A stretch of DNA of 35,684 nucleotides from the NCBI GenBank assembly GCA_004802705.1, contig SGPL01000352.1, forward strand, positions 1-35,684, written 5' to 3'. This DNA comes from Bondarzewia mesenterica (Eukaryota > Basidiomycota > Agaricomycetes > Russulales > Bondarzewiaceae). Below are positions 21,628 through 34,225 of this stretch, in pieces. Below the pieces are notes generated by a model. The model did no database searches and was not told the origin of the DNA. It saw nothing but the letters and a program-made list of their open reading frames with translations. The position numbers were made by a program, and so were the translations under genes. Position 1 is the stretch's first letter. Every line of letters starts with the position of its first letter.

Positions 21628-23611
21628 TCACAAACGATGCTTGAGGCTCATGTACTTGTCCTCCGTGCAAGCCGAAACTTTCCCTTCAAAGCATTCCAAC
21701 CCGTTTACGAAAGCATCCCAGGTGCCGTCAGAGACGATAGGCGCGGTTACGTAGGGTTGAATGTCGAGCTGGCTCACAAGTGAATCTAAGTGTGGTAGAA
21801 CAGCGTCAAGAGCGGCATTTTCCATCTCGACTTGAGCAGGACGCCCTAAGCTGGCCTGCTCTGCGTACCAAGCAGGATCAAGCTTAATGACGCTCGCAAC
21901 GTAGAGGTCTATCAAACAAGGCAAGACACCGCTGGCGACTGCAGCATCATACGCCATGCGATGGCCAATCGCTTCAACCATTGCCTGACAATGAGGTAGT
22001 ATTTGGCGGTTGACTTCGTGGTTTCGGTGATGGGAAACAGCCGCGAGGAGAGTACGATGCTCTTCAAAGATGCTCGTCTCGTGGCGGGATAACAAGCTAT
22101 CCGGATTCGTGGATCTAGGTAGCTCGTACCGACCAATAAGCAGTTCGGTCGTGAGTCCTGTAGATTTCATTCATAAGCATTTATACGCCGATGAAAAGCA
22201 ATTCGGCGTACGGATAGAAAGAGCCAGAATATCCCCTTCAGCAATGGCGATCCCTCGCATCTCGTTCTGAATTATCGATTCAGCTCGATTTCTGACAGCG
22301 AAGGAGTGCCCTGCTCACAAACATAGTTGACATTTGATTTATCTCGAAAAGCCCTTGGGCTCCACAACGATCCGAGATCGAAAGAGCCGCTGCTTGCGAG
22401 TGCTGCACGATAACAGCTTTAGTACAAGCCGCAATGCCGCGACGGACGCGAGAATCAATCGTTGTATCGGAAAAAGTCGCGATGGCCCATTGGGAAAAAG
22501 CTTTGAGCACGTACACCTGTGCTGTGACGGTCAAGACGGGGATTTGCTGAGTTCGAAAATGAAATATGGGTGTACGAGCACCGTCAGGGCCGACCGTCCG
22601 CCGCATACTGTACAGGGCTCCGATGGTGGAAAAAACCTCCATTGCACCAATGCCGACGAATCCCAATGCAATTGACCCAACAGTTACTCTCCATATAGAC
22701 TGCAAAAAATCGTTATGAGGAACGGCCGACTTCTCAATAGATCCAAGCAGGGCGCTTCGAGGAAGTCGAACTTGGTTGAAGTAAGTCAGACAGTGGTTCA
22801 CCGGATTCGTTCCTCCGCGCGGGGGAAGAAGCCTGCGACAAAAATTAAGCAAGGCATACTATTTGAAGTAAAGAGATTGTATGCACCTGGCAGTGACTCC
22901 AGCGCACATCTTCATACCGTCATTTATGTCCACCACAAAGGGGCGGATGCCATGAAATTTCCCGGCCACGATCAGACGCGCAAAGACAATTCCGATGCAA
23001 GGCACTCCAACGGGAACCGTAGGCGGCATATATCTGTCAGGAAATATCAGCGACGCCGCGTCTAGTAACCATAAACAACGTCATGCCTCCTACTTGGCAG
23101 CTTGAGAACTAGGTGTCAGGAGGAGAAATTCTCCCGTGGAAAGTAAAGTTGCTGTGGTCTCCAGATTCTCTGCATCGAGGCCGTGCCCTCGTTCTGTCAA
23201 AAGGAACTGGCCGATTTTTCGATACTTGAGAAGGTCATCTATAAAGGGCGTCAAATCATCCCGGGTATGGGTGTATTGCACAAGTGTGCCGATGACCAGA
23301 TTGTATTGAATTGTGAGAAGCGTCGTGGCGGCACCGTCGTAGACAGCCATGGGATCGGCATGACAGGCCCAAAATTTGGGTCCAAGGCTTGCGATATCCT
23401 CGACGTTCATTTCTATGTCGATGTATCGATGTTTGAGAAGGGTTTCTTTCTCTGTCAAAGATAAAAATGATTACGAACGGTATGCAAACCCTATGGCCTT
23501 TGCTCTTTCGTATGATAGACGTGCGCGTTCCATCGAAGTAAGACGATGGGTCTGCATTTGGAATATGGGAGTTTTTGGAAGATAGTAGGTCGGCCGACGT
23601 TGAGATGACAT
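21628..23611 (-). CDS. Acyl-CoA dehydrogenase/oxidase-like flavoprotein, 565 aa
   Basis: Acyl-CoA dehydrogenases and oxidases introduce a 2,3-double bond into acyl thioesters using FAD. Six exons (23611-23479, 23412-23094, 23033-22887, 22832-22319, 22266-22212, 22157-21628) join without a stop into 566 codons. Order: helical N-domain (LSYERAKAIGFAYQMNVEDI), middle domain with TERGHGLDAENLETTATLLS and then MPPTVPVGVPCIGIVFARLI, the segment GGTNPVNHCLTYFNQVRLPR near residue 205, and the C-domain with RGIAIAEGDILALSIR near 380, whose Glu fits the catalytic base of acyl-CoA oxidases (EG[DE] motif). The protein ends in His-Arg-Leu, a possible weak type-1 peroxisomal signal, which favours an oxidase role in peroxisomes (inference). 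The start was chosen by the family-like sequence YYLPKTPIFQMQTHRLTSME. It is convergent with the GNAT relic. Confidence 0.88.
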
Positions 23612-25378
23612 GGCGCAGCTATCAGGCAAATTCGGCAAACGACGATGGGGTCGTTGATGAAGAAGAGATAGCGTCTAGTATGGAGGAAAAAACGAGCGAT
23701 GAATTCGGAGAGAAACCTTACATATAGCGCGGGGCTGCGGGGAGCGGGGATCAAAATTTATGAAGAAATCGTGTATACGAGAAGCGAATGTGAGTGTGAC
23801 GAAGAGATAAGCACTGCTTCCATTTGATGAACAGGTTTGATTGACAGAGGAAACAGATCGAGCCAGCGCAATACTGAGTCCAAGCGCACACAAGTGCAGG
23901 CCGTCTCAAGGTTATCGAATGGAAATTATGGGGCTCCTCACGGGCTGTGCCAGTGATGTTAGAACGGATTCAATCTCCAGGCGATGGGGTAGGATTACCG
24001 TAGTATTTCAGGAGATCGATATTTTGCATAAAACTCATCAACGATTTGACGACGGAGTACAGCGCGGAAATAAAGAAAGGTTGGCGACGGGTCTTCGGGG
24101 ATATAGAGAAAACAGACAGAAAGACGGTCAGCGGGTTCAGCGTGATGGATCAACGTTCAGTGACTACGCAATGCTGCAGCAGACCGCGGAATCGTATGAC
24201 CGAGGTAACAGTAGTCATCTATCCAGACCACGATATCGATGGAGACTGGACGATGGAGACTAAAGAGATAGGGAAATCAGCGAAGTATCTGAGAAGGCGA
24301 TGCTAAGGGACAGAGATGGCGAGGAGCAAAGTCGGCATGGTGGGAGGACGCCTTGTCATCCAGCTGGGTTCAGCTGAGTCTGCAGCGCCTTCATTGGCCC
24401 GTCGTTGCGCATTCGCAGGTACATTTTTGGGGCAGATACAAGTCTGGGAACGCACGCTGTGTATCTGCTCGGAGAAATATCAAGTCCGCGAATTGAGAGG
24501 TTCTCCATCAAAGGAGGCCTGCAGTGCGTCAATGCTCAACAATATCAGGCTTCAGATGGATACAATGATAGAGTATGGTTCCCACCTGCTCCCACGCTTG
24601 GAGCGGGTTCATCAAACAACCGACCCAGAAAGGACTATCGAGTGTAGTACTTGAAACTGAGCACTGAGTCCCGGCCATTAGATTCATGCCGCGGACACCA
24701 GGCCATGAATCCAAAACAACCATAGTGATCACATATCAGATGTTGTTTGAGTGGCTGTGGCTAGAGCCTCTACATAAGCCAATCAATCAACATCTGACAT
24801 GGTTCTGACGGGAAACGCGAAACGTGATGGAACTGGCTGACTACGCTACAGTTATAGCTCAGGTACCGGTAGTAGAGTGGTAATACAGGGTAGTAAGTGG
24901 GACAAAGTGGGACATTCGCTGGAGAGGCGAACAGTAACACGGCAGACGGGATCCGATATGTAGATGTGACATAGTGATAAAATATTTGTTTCCATTTTGT
25001 AACAAAGTAAATGGAAGCAATCCGGTGACAAATCCTTTCACATGGTAAAACTGCGTAAATAGACAATTAAGGGCGACGCAGCCATTCTTTTGTTTAAAGA
25101 GAAGCATCGTGGCGAGACACAACTGTCACGGACAGTCGCTCCCTGACACTTGTATGACGCTATGTGACAGCCGTAATATTAAGGCCGATTTCGTTGTGTC
25201 GCACGTCAAGGAAAATTTTTATTGCAAGGACTACGGCAACTGAATGCTCATCAACGGCACCCACGGCTCACGAAAATGGCACAATGTTGCAATCCAAATA
25301 ATACACGAGTCACTAATCGAAGTTCTACACCAACAGAAAATCCAAAGCATTGCATATCTACCTTGTCGACCCACTCGC
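23612..25378. other. Long spacer, no supported gene
   Basis: About 1.77 kb. Several frames of 80-140 codons occur on the plus strand (23841-24263, 24316-24654, 24405-24647), but none shows a family motif or joins to another exon. A short direct repeat, GTGGGACA, occurs twice near 24898-24914. The first few hundred bases probably hold the promoter of the acyl-CoA dehydrogenase-like gene. Confidence 0.4.
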
Positions 25379-26494
25379 TCACTTGGTCGCCTCCTGCAGC
25401 TTCTCTCCCTCCTGAGACCATGATGGTCTAGCCAAACGGAACCCGTCTCCTAAGCGCGAATACGTGGTGTCCCCCAGCCTGCTGATAGGTTTGAGACGTG
25501 CAGGATCAACGGTCCCATTCTCCGTAAGTACGTCCTTGCGGACATGAATGTATTTTACGAGACCGAGAATCAGCGTAGTGGTCGTTTGGCCCGTAGCGGG
25601 GTGCGCCACGTCGATCGCTTTGAATAACTGTGCAGAGGCATTTATCATCAGCAAGAACAAGTATAGCCACGATTGATATTTACAGACCTCGCACTCCATG
25701 CTGAATGCGCTCTCCTTGACGCAGGCGGGTTTGACATGGATCTATAGTGATCAAGTAAAAGTGTGGTCAGATCGTGTCGTCAGCCATGACGAGTCCTTCT
25801 AACTTACGCTCGACTTCTTGGTCAACCCGCTAGCAGGCCACTCGCTGACCTCCTCCGGAGCGTCGATGGAACAGATGTTCGCGTTCTCTACAAAGGCTTC
25901 GCTGATGATGCTAACTGTGAAGCCTTTTGTAGCTTTGATGTTGTTGACGGTATCTTTTATGCGAGGGGGCCCATTCATGCAGGATATCGAGATGATTGGA
26001 GGGTAGGCAGAGACCTATTATTCAAAAGTCAGAAACACCAGACACACGGAAGGGGGACACACTACGAATCATGGTACATACCTGGTTGAACCAACTGTGA
26101 TCGCAGACAGTATTGATCAGCACTCACGACAGCGAGGTTGCGAAGCCTGATGGTAACTACCTGAAAGGTGCAAGGTTCTCAATCCCGGTGGCGGACACAG
26201 TGGAGACGAATGCAATAGGTCTCGGCAAGATACCGCTTATCATGAGCGCGTACAGCTTCCTGTAATCGTCAGAAAGGTCAGTGATCCAGCTCTAGAGATG
26301 AATGGCCGTATTATTTACATGGGATTCTCAGATCCGGCGTCAACAACCTTCCACCCATCTCTTTCCCCGGAAAGCCATTCTTTTCCTTCGACAGTTGCGT
26401 CTACCCTCTGCCCGTAAGTCCATGCGCTGTTTGGAGGAGCGGTGTACTTGAAACCTGCCTGCTGGTCGAAGTGTGGGAGATCGTGCGAGGACAT
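25379..26494 (-). CDS. Flavin-reductase-domain protein (FMN-binding split barrel), 265 aa
   Basis: This family binds FMN in a split beta-barrel; members reduce flavin with NAD(P)H or act as oxidoreductases. Six exons (26494-26319, 26259-26161, 26094-26082, 26014-25808, 25741-25688, 25627-25379) give 266 codons in one frame. Visible blocks are FKYTAPPNSAWTYG near the N-terminus, KLYALMISGILPRPIAFVST, the family core SWFNQVSAYPPIISISC, DTVNNIKATKGFTVSIISEA and the end SRLGDTTYSRLGDGF. Exon 3 is only 13 nt and encodes most of SWFNQ, a conserved part of the flavin-binding face, so it is certainly used. No Ns and no defects are present. It reads in the same direction as the acyl-CoA dehydrogenase-like gene, and might supply or partner a flavoenzyme nearby (inference). 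Confidence 0.92.
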
Positions 26495-27197
26495 AGGTGA
26501 GAGGAAGTTGGGCGACGTTTGAGATGGTGTTCCTGAGATGGTCCACAGGCCCAAGATATAGAACCTTGGGCCTTCAAACGCCTCGGCATCCGGCAGTTTA
26601 ACGGAAGCCGCGTCACAACGACCTTCCAATGCAGAAAACTGATTAATCGCACACGTATCAGCGCTCGAACATGCCAAATCACAAACTCTCCATCGACGCC
26701 TTTACTTGCGCGTCTTGTCCAAGGTTCTCCATCGAGCAGGTAAGATGCCTCTGAGAAAAAGAGCCCAAACACGCATCAAACATCGTGCCATCACGTTAAC
26801 GTGATCAAACTGATGTATGTGAATTTCCTGGACCGTCATATCACAGCGGTCCTCAAAGCCTCAAGCTCACTAGGTCCGACCAGGGCTGCCAATCTGATGG
26901 CAGATCTCAGCAAGTACTGCAAGATGGGCAAACAAGACCAGCAGCGCTCCGCCGCGGAGTTTTACACCGCCACTCGCGTCTGAGCTCGAGCGCTGCCGTT
27001 CCTTCATCTTGTAGAATCATCTTAATTATGTAGATTGGACAACTGTGGGTGTCTGATTCAGACTCCCGGTCACAATCATAGATGTGACTGATCCCTGCGT
27101 CAATCGTACCCCTCTCTCTGTGTCCTAAATACGCGATGCTGAACCCGACTGCCCCAATCTTCCCGATCTCCATCATCGCTCAAGCTCATCTTTCTCA
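26495..27197. other. Intergenic promoter region between divergent genes
   Basis: About 700 bp between the flavin-reductase gene (-) and the DUF6534 gene (+). Minus-strand frames extend upstream of 26494 but lose family similarity at once. No separate gene is supported. Confidence 0.5.
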
Positions 27198-29330
27198 ATG
27201 CCGACAATCGTAAAACCAAAAATCGATGGATCACTTGGAGCGGCCTACGTAGGCTTGATCATGTCTGCCGTGTACGAGTTTCAGCATTTGCATTCTCTGA
27301 CTTGCAAGATTGACGCATTCTACCTGCATAGCTTGTACGGAATCACGATGCTACAGACATTCTACTACTACTTAGCCTTTCGCAAAGACAACATGAGTTT
27401 GAAGGCAATAGTTCGTGTCGAATCACGGTTCTGGCCGTCATCTTCGCAGCCTACACTGACGTACGGGCCCCATAGGTTGCAGTCCTCTGGCTCGTACTTT
27501 GGCATTGATCCCGCCGCACAGATTCTTATGCGTAAATTTCAGGGTTCTGGACACAGCTCAGCTCATCATGGTGTCGCATGCCTTGTACTGGTATACTATC
27601 ACCCACTTTGGCGATTACCTGGTGCTCGATCAAATCGTCTGGTGAGCCATCTTGCCTTCTATGTAGATTCGGACCTAATGAACGAGAAATAATTCCCCGT
27701 AGGAGTCTTACCGTGAGTATTCCTCACGATTCCATGCCCCACGACAAATTTTGACTTGTCCTGCAAGGCGGATGTATTCTTCACTGTAAAGTACTTCGCT
27801 TTACACATGCGATATACTGATTCAGGGAATATTTTCAACTGACAGTCAACAATCGCTTTCATTGTCCAACTGTACGTCTGTATCTGATCCGGTTCAATTT
27901 CATGCATACTTAAAGATGCCGCTCAGTTACCTCATCAAGCGCGTCTGGATCCGTAAGCCGTCGTGTTTCGTGTTACGCCCAAAGATGTTGATGCTGGCTG
28001 ATGAAGTCAGCAACAAGAACAAAATCGCAGTCACGTTTCTGGTGTGTCGCCTTTTGTCTGTAGTCATCGGCTTGACTAAACTCATCTAAACGTAGACGAC
28101 GTTGTCCCTCTTGGCTTTCGGTAAGGATCCTTATGATCTGTTGAGCCTCTCCTGACTGAATCTCTGCCGTCCTTCGCTCAGCGTCGGGGACAGGTGCGAT
28201 AGTCTTCCTTTTTTTCTATCAGCTACCCGTCCAGCTCATGCCACCTTAACGCGTATAGCCTATGGAGTGCGCCTGTGAGTTACTGGAGATCCAAAGAGTT
28301 GATGACGCTGACACTGGCAAATTGTGTCGCAGTGCTAAACTTGATCGCCAGTCTCTGATGTACAAGATTCTGGTACAGCCTTTCATCATCAGGCACACTA
28401 ATCTCTGACATTACATACAGTTCCTCATCCATATGTCTCTGGGAACTACCTTCGCTGTAGATATATGCATCACAATAGCCTTGGGATACTTTCTTCACAA
28501 GAGTCGTACTGGCGTGGCGAGGCAAGAAGAACTTATCAGTTGCTTCCTACGTGTTGATATACTTACTCGCCTGACCATGTAGCACAGATTCGGTCATCAA
28601 CTTCCTGATTGTGTTTGCAGTCAATACGGGAGCTGTTACAAGGTAATCGCTTTTTTATCCCTTCGCCATTTTGCAAACTGAAGCTATTCTTCCAGTCTCG
28701 CGGCCTTGTTGGACGTAATATTCGTGAGANGCCTTGGGTGACATATCGCGCTCATTTTGTCTAACTGATNCAATTATGTTCTAGCATTCATCCCTTCCGA
28801 ACACACTGTCGTACCTGACGTTTTATGTTATGTTGTCCAAGCGTGCGCCNCACCCTCTATCTTCTTGTTCTTATCTTACATGTAGTATGCAGTCTATGTG
28901 AACAGGTGCAGTCTGCAAATTTCGCCTTTCATTGCAATCTGACCATAGTACATACCTCTCTCGTTTCAGTCTGTTGGGAACGTGGGTGCTCGACTGTTGT
29001 CTGTTANTCCCGATTTGCTGATTTGCTGTAAGCAGCCTTAATGCTCGCCAGATCATTCGNGGACGCGCCGNGAACTTCCAAAGCNCTTCTAATTTTCAGT
29101 CCAAGCAGACNGATGATGTTAGCACGGTGCGTTATGCNTGATNTTATGATNGAAGCTCGTGTTCTGACACCTCTGTGCAGCTGGCTGTCAACTTACAGAG
29201 TTCGACNGACACGAATACTGTCGATATTCCTCTCCAGGTAGTGTCANCTTCTTCTCGAGGCTACCCCTCTGCTGATACCTGGGTCCAGTATGCTAAGGCC
29301 ACAAATTTTGGGCCGCAGCACTCGGTGTGA
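27198..29330 (+). CDS. DUF6534-type multi-pass membrane protein
   Basis: This fungal family has about seven membrane helices and no known biochemical role. Some fifteen short exons can be traced: GAAYVGLIMSAV then LYGITMLQTFYYYLAFRKDN, a tiny exon VAVLWL (27476-27493), LDTAQLIMVSHALYWYTITH, STIAFIVQL, YLIKRVWI, LSNKNKIAVTFL, ELMTLTLANCVAVLNLIASL, the signature segment AVDICITIALGYFLHKSRTG, the segment TDSVINFLIVFAVNTGAVTS, SYLTFYVMLSK, and YVNSLLGTLNARQIIR before a polar tail. The intron at 28522-28582 starts with GC. One join, at about 27494-27543, does not close in frame, so either a base is wrong there or a splice site is unusual. Several Ns lie after 28730. The stop at 29328-29330 is less certain than the rest. 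Confidence 0.82.
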
Positions 29331-30274
29331 TTAATCTCACATGCGGCTGAACAGTGCTGGCTTTGAAAACAAGTCTTTATATTATTGCCTTGATATGTTC
29401 CCTCATCCTTTTATCGAATCGCATCTTCTCGAGCTCTCTAAATATATCATGAACGACCAGTCTTGATTTCATTGTGTGCCGTAGCGGGCTGATCAACTNA
29501 ATCTGGCTCCTTTGAAGATAAAGCGAGCTCCTGTATTAACGTCTGCTTGCTTCAGCTCTGCCATACCCACNACATTTTGCGAGCACAGCTGATCTATACG
29601 AGAGATGGCAAACCCAGTCCATCTTTGCCCATGTCCCTGCGGATAAAGGTTCCCCAGAACATCGGGTTCAATTGCATGTTGATGGCGTTGAATGCTGTTG
29701 AACGGCGAGCTTCAAATTGTGCGCCCTTAGATTCCGAAATTAATTAGCATGAGAAGAGTAAATACCATGTGCGTATGGAAAGAAATCAACCACTGAAGGC
29801 TGGTAAACTGAGGTCAGTCACTGTCGGCGTATTTNGGTCGTTCTCTCTTGCAGATCTCTTTTAGACATTTGATTGTCTTAACCTCAGAGCAGTTTCAGAA
29901 GACTACTCAACGAACCGATATAAGAATATNTATACTCNCNCAAAGCAAATATATTTCCTTTCGGAATTTATGNATTTCNTTTNCAGTTCCTCGATGGCCG
30001 ATCTGAAGNCNTTTGAGNGTCTTGTTTCGTATCTTTTGTCTGGCGCCAGGCTATTGNAGGACTTCCGATTTGAACAAAAGGAGGAAGGTAGATGAAACAC
30101 ATCAAAGGTCACATAGAGAGCCCTCTAGACAACGCGATACTTCGAGCGCCATTAAAGTATAAATAAACGTAGACGTATGNNATAACGAAGCCAAGGCAGA
30201 ACGCCCAATTGTTGCATCGCCATTCGTAGGTAAAGANCCTCTTTCGAAGAGCATGTGACCCGCTACATGATCCA
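29331..30274. other. Spacer with scattered Ns
   Basis: Probable 3' regions of the convergent DUF6534 and P450 genes. Only short frames occur; nothing is recognised. Confidence 0.4.
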
Positions 30275-32441
30275 TCACCTATTTCTTGATCGTGGTATGG
30301 CCACGACAGTAAGTGGATAAGAGAANAATGTCGATCTCATATTCGAGACACCCGCTAGAAAAGCCTTTGTTTCGAATGATGGGGCAAGCTTAACATCGTA
30401 AGTGAGCAGCAATTGTGCNGTGACAATGCGAAGTTCCTGTACTGCCAAGGCCCTTCCGAGGCATCCNAAGGGNCCTTTGCGGCTTTGGCTTCAGTTCAAG
30501 TTCGAGGGTGCATGATGNAAACTCCTTACCATATGAGAANGACATGATCGCAGCCTTACGCGCGAGAGATCCTGGGCCAAGCCCGCCTGAAAGCCATCGT
30601 TCTGGCTTAAACGANAAAGGCTCCGGCCAAAAATTCTCTTTCGAGATCTCCTGCGCATATGCNGGTACACCCACAATAGTGCCTTCTGGGATGAATACTT
30701 TGTCGATGACTGCCCCGCCTTTGGAGACGACACGAGGCAAACCCGGGAAAGGCGTCCCTAGGCGAAGTGCCTCGTCCACTACTGCGTTGAGAAAAGGAAG
30801 AGTATGCAAGATCCCGCTCCGAAGAGGTTCGTCAGGGTTAGGAAAAGTTTCGTCAAGCTCGTCTCGCAGTTTTTCGTATGCTTCCCGGTGTGAGAGCAGG
30901 AAATAGAGGAGGAAGGTCAGAACACCAGTGGTGGTGTCTGAGCCTGCTCACAGGTAACTGTGTCAGTATCTAATTTCATCCGCTAGACTCAGACAGACCT
31001 GCTTGTATTGCAAAGATAGCGTCCACGCGAAGATCATCCGCTGACAGCTTGGAGTCTGAGGACTCGCTATCTTCAAGCTATAGAGGATATGATGAGTTCA
31101 AGGAAGACCTATAATTCAAGTGACTGTACTACCAAGTACGATGCCAAATCGCTGTGATCACCAGCGCAGCCGGCTTTCTGACGAGCAGACATCAACAGTC
31201 CCGCGTAATTATCCAGACGCCGTATGTGATCCGTAACAGGCAGATACCAGAGAATATGAAAAAGCGATGGGACTTCCCCGAGGCTGCAAAGAAGTGTTTG
31301 CATCAGTAACATATCAGTATTTCAGGATGGAGAAAAACGTCACATTTCGAAAACCACAGTTGCCAGTTGTCCGCCTTTGACCAACTGCTTCGGGTCTCCT
31401 TCTTCCATTAATTCCTAACATGAAGCCTAAGTTAACTGCGGAAACACACCCGAGTAAACAAACGCGAGGTACACACCAGCCTGTTTGAGCCTCCAAATGT
31501 AATGTCGCCCTGTCCTCCGGTGATCAGGTTCTACATATATACCGATGTAGGCCGAAGGTCTCACCATAACGTCGTAGGACCAGTGCTGGATGCACTCAAG
31601 AAGGTTTACCACACCCGTCGAATCACGCCGAGAGTCGATACAGTGCATGAGCTGGAGTGTGCGCCTTTCAAGAAGTGGCTTGTACTTCTCCAAACTTTTG
31701 GAAAATGAGCTCCGATGGCCCCGCATTCACTATGGATACATAAACGTACCTTTGGGATGTGAACCCGCCGGCCCAGATCCGACGCCGAGCATGATGATCT
31801 TCTCTCCGCCGCATAAAAAAAAAGTCCGTTTCCTTTGACATCTACGTTGTATGCATTGCTCTTATCCATGGCTGTAGCATTTGCATAGATTGGGGCGATA
31901 GCCGCATGGGAATTGATTGAGAGCGTGTTAGGACCTCATGCAACAAAACGAATTGAGCAAAGTTCGCCTCCGCAGCGCCAGAAGGGAAAATTGATCACCT
32001 GTGCGGACAAACTTGCCATATCTCTCGTGGAGGTCGGCGATGATGAAGCAGCGACGCCCTGTATAGACGACATATGCAAGTCTGAGACTTGTTATCTTAT
32101 TAATCAGGGGGCCTGGAAAACGGGCGAGTGGGTGGAACGGTGATAACCGGTAGATGACGGTGGCAAAGACGAGGGACACGATGTGGCATAGGACCACTTT
32201 CAAAGAGGAAGAGAAAGAGGTCCACTGGCTGGCACTTTCGTCAAGACATCGAATAGCGTAGTGGCCAAGGAAAAAGACGAATTCAATTGCAAGCCCAACA
32301 TCCCCACGAATAGGGTATCGGTGCAGGTACAAACAAGAGAGCTAGGACAGTGTCAATGGTGTCCAGAATGTCTAGAGTTTGAATCCTCACCAAGCCTGCA
32401 ATAGTTGGAACCAGGCAATCCACAGTCCATATCCTTAACAT
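30275..32441 (-). CDS. Cytochrome P450 monooxygenase, about 551 aa
   Basis: P450s are haem-thiolate oxygenases, here anchored to the ER by an N-terminal helix (CHIVSLVFATVIY). Ten exons can be joined from the ATG at 32441 to the TGA at 30275-30277. Motifs in order: YRLSPFHPLARFPGPL after the anchor, HARRRIWAGGFT (C-helix region), GDITFGGSN, the I-helix AGSDTTT (codons at about 30925-30945), the K-helix EALRLG, PERW at 30594-30605 and the haem loop FSYGPxGCLGR, whose cysteine codon is 30461-30463 and is preceded by an intron at 30475-30529. All key residues are present. A run of nine A bases on the plus strand at 31815-31823 puts the coding frame out by one; eight would keep it, which suggests a sequencing error. 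A few Ns fall in the last third. Substrate unknown. Confidence 0.9.
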
Positions 32442-34225
32442 GACGGGGCGATCTTAGCAATGAGTAATGCTGATTCTCGAGGTTATTGGATTTATAGAGT
32501 GAGAGGTGGATGCATTTTTCATCAGTAAAAATAAGATAATGAGCATCAGCGCCTTACTCACAGCCAGTTGCGGAGTCTCACTCATCGTGTACCTCATGAT
32601 CAAATTCTTGATAGTTCCGATCTAACTTCGGTTTCCAAATTACCGGTTGGCCAGAGGACCCAAGGAGAATAAACGGAATTGATGTCAGGGACAGAACCGA
32701 TTCGAACAAGTATTTGAGTTAAGGGGCTGCTAGATGTCTGAGACTTTTNNNTTGCCACTCACATGGAATATCAGCCTGCCCTAGTCACCCAATTCAGCTG
32801 GGAAATTCGCAAGGATCATTCCAAGGGAATGCCAGATCTCAGGCTACATAGTGATTTGTTCGCGTCCTTGAGAGAGAAAAAGAGCCCAAAGACATACCGG
32901 TATGAAGTTCAACCAGTCCGCGATGTGGATGGGTTATCGGTCATCGCAGCGCTCTTGAACCCGCGCTTGGGGTGCCAAATGGAACCGTTGAGCCCTTCCA
33001 TTCGTGCAGGTATCGCGAATAAAATAGTATGTTGTCACACTTCTCCGCCAACAAATCATGCAAGCCTGTATATGGGCTTTTCGATGGAAAGGGCCCGGCC
33101 GCAAATTGAAGGGTTTTGCATCAGAGGATGTTCATCAGAAGATGGACGTGGGCGGCAAGTCACCAGCTGATAAATCTCTACGACCAAATGGGAGGTTAGC
33201 ACAGCATCGCGGTCCCAGAAGATCTCACAGAGTCACACGCATCTTAAAAGCTCGGATCGTGTAGCTGCCGCTGAGAACATCGTCACGCAAAAGCATTCAT
33301 TTTCAGGTGATGACACTGAGACCCTGAATCACTGATCAACAATGATGTCACGCTTTGGCATGCACCCAGGACACCTGCGCAGGCTATGTATCTCTCCCTG
33401 TAAATTCACTGTCGTCCCTTGTAAGAACTGGTCGTGATGATAACTTTCGAGCCATAAGACCTGATCCAGATATAGTACTTACCCGCGTCGTAGCTCAGCA
33501 TAATGCCATGCATCTCCAGTCACAGCTGCGGCCGGGGGATGACTTTGGCCAGTGCTGATTGCATGCGCGCGATTTTGGCTGATGGGGACATCAGTGTTGA
33601 TGCCACATGAAAAACAGAGGTGCACTCAGCGGGAGCTCGATGGCCAGGGCTGTTGAAGCGCTGAATGCATGCTGCAGTCACGGTGTGGGCTTCCATTCTG
33701 TCAGGTGGCGGTAATCAAGAACGTGAGCATCAAGTGCGTAATGATCAGGGAGGGAATGCGGTTTCCGCAGCGGACCTCAAACATGATATTGTTCCGCCTA
33801 GTACCAAGTTGCGTGGGCACCCTTATACATACAAAGTTGATACAAAGTACTGGCGTTGACGTTGAAACGTTGACTCGGAGGCCGAAAATTGGAAGTCGCC
33901 GGACAGCGCCGAGCCGAAACTGGTTCCCAATCTCCGCGTTCCGACATTGCGGCCTTGACACCGGATCCAAATGTTCTGATTGGCTTAGAGGCTCTACATG
34001 ACTAAGCCAACATGATCACTCTGTGGTCCGCGGTGTGAGCGCGCTCGAGGGCGCTAAGACCACTGAGTCCGCTTGTCTCCCACCGTCACGTTCGCGGCAT
34101 CATGCCAGTTCTTTTATCTCGCGCCGCTGCGAGGACACCTTGCCTTCCGCACGCACGGTCCTCTTGTCGCTCTCACTCATTTCCTAGTTTTCCTTGCTAC
34201 GACCATCGAACCAGACTGAGCTGCA
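32442..34225. other. Intergenic region between P450 and hydrolase
   Basis: About 1.8 kb between two divergently transcribed genes. The longest frame (32763-33170, 135 codons, plus) has no motif and ordinary spacer composition; the reverse strand of the same part is broken by stops. Three Ns lie at 32749-32751. The last 120 bp (34105-34225) is CT-rich and probably the leader of the hydrolase gene. Confidence 0.45.

Noticed and set aside
24316..24660. Fragment of an extracellular enzyme on the plus strand
   Set aside because: Two overlapping frames gave vaguely protein-like segments, but no family could be named and no exons connect.
32763..33170. 135-codon plus-strand open frame as a gene between the P450 and the hydrolase
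   Set aside because: No recognisable domain, no signal peptide, no adjoining exons, and the surrounding region is full of stops.
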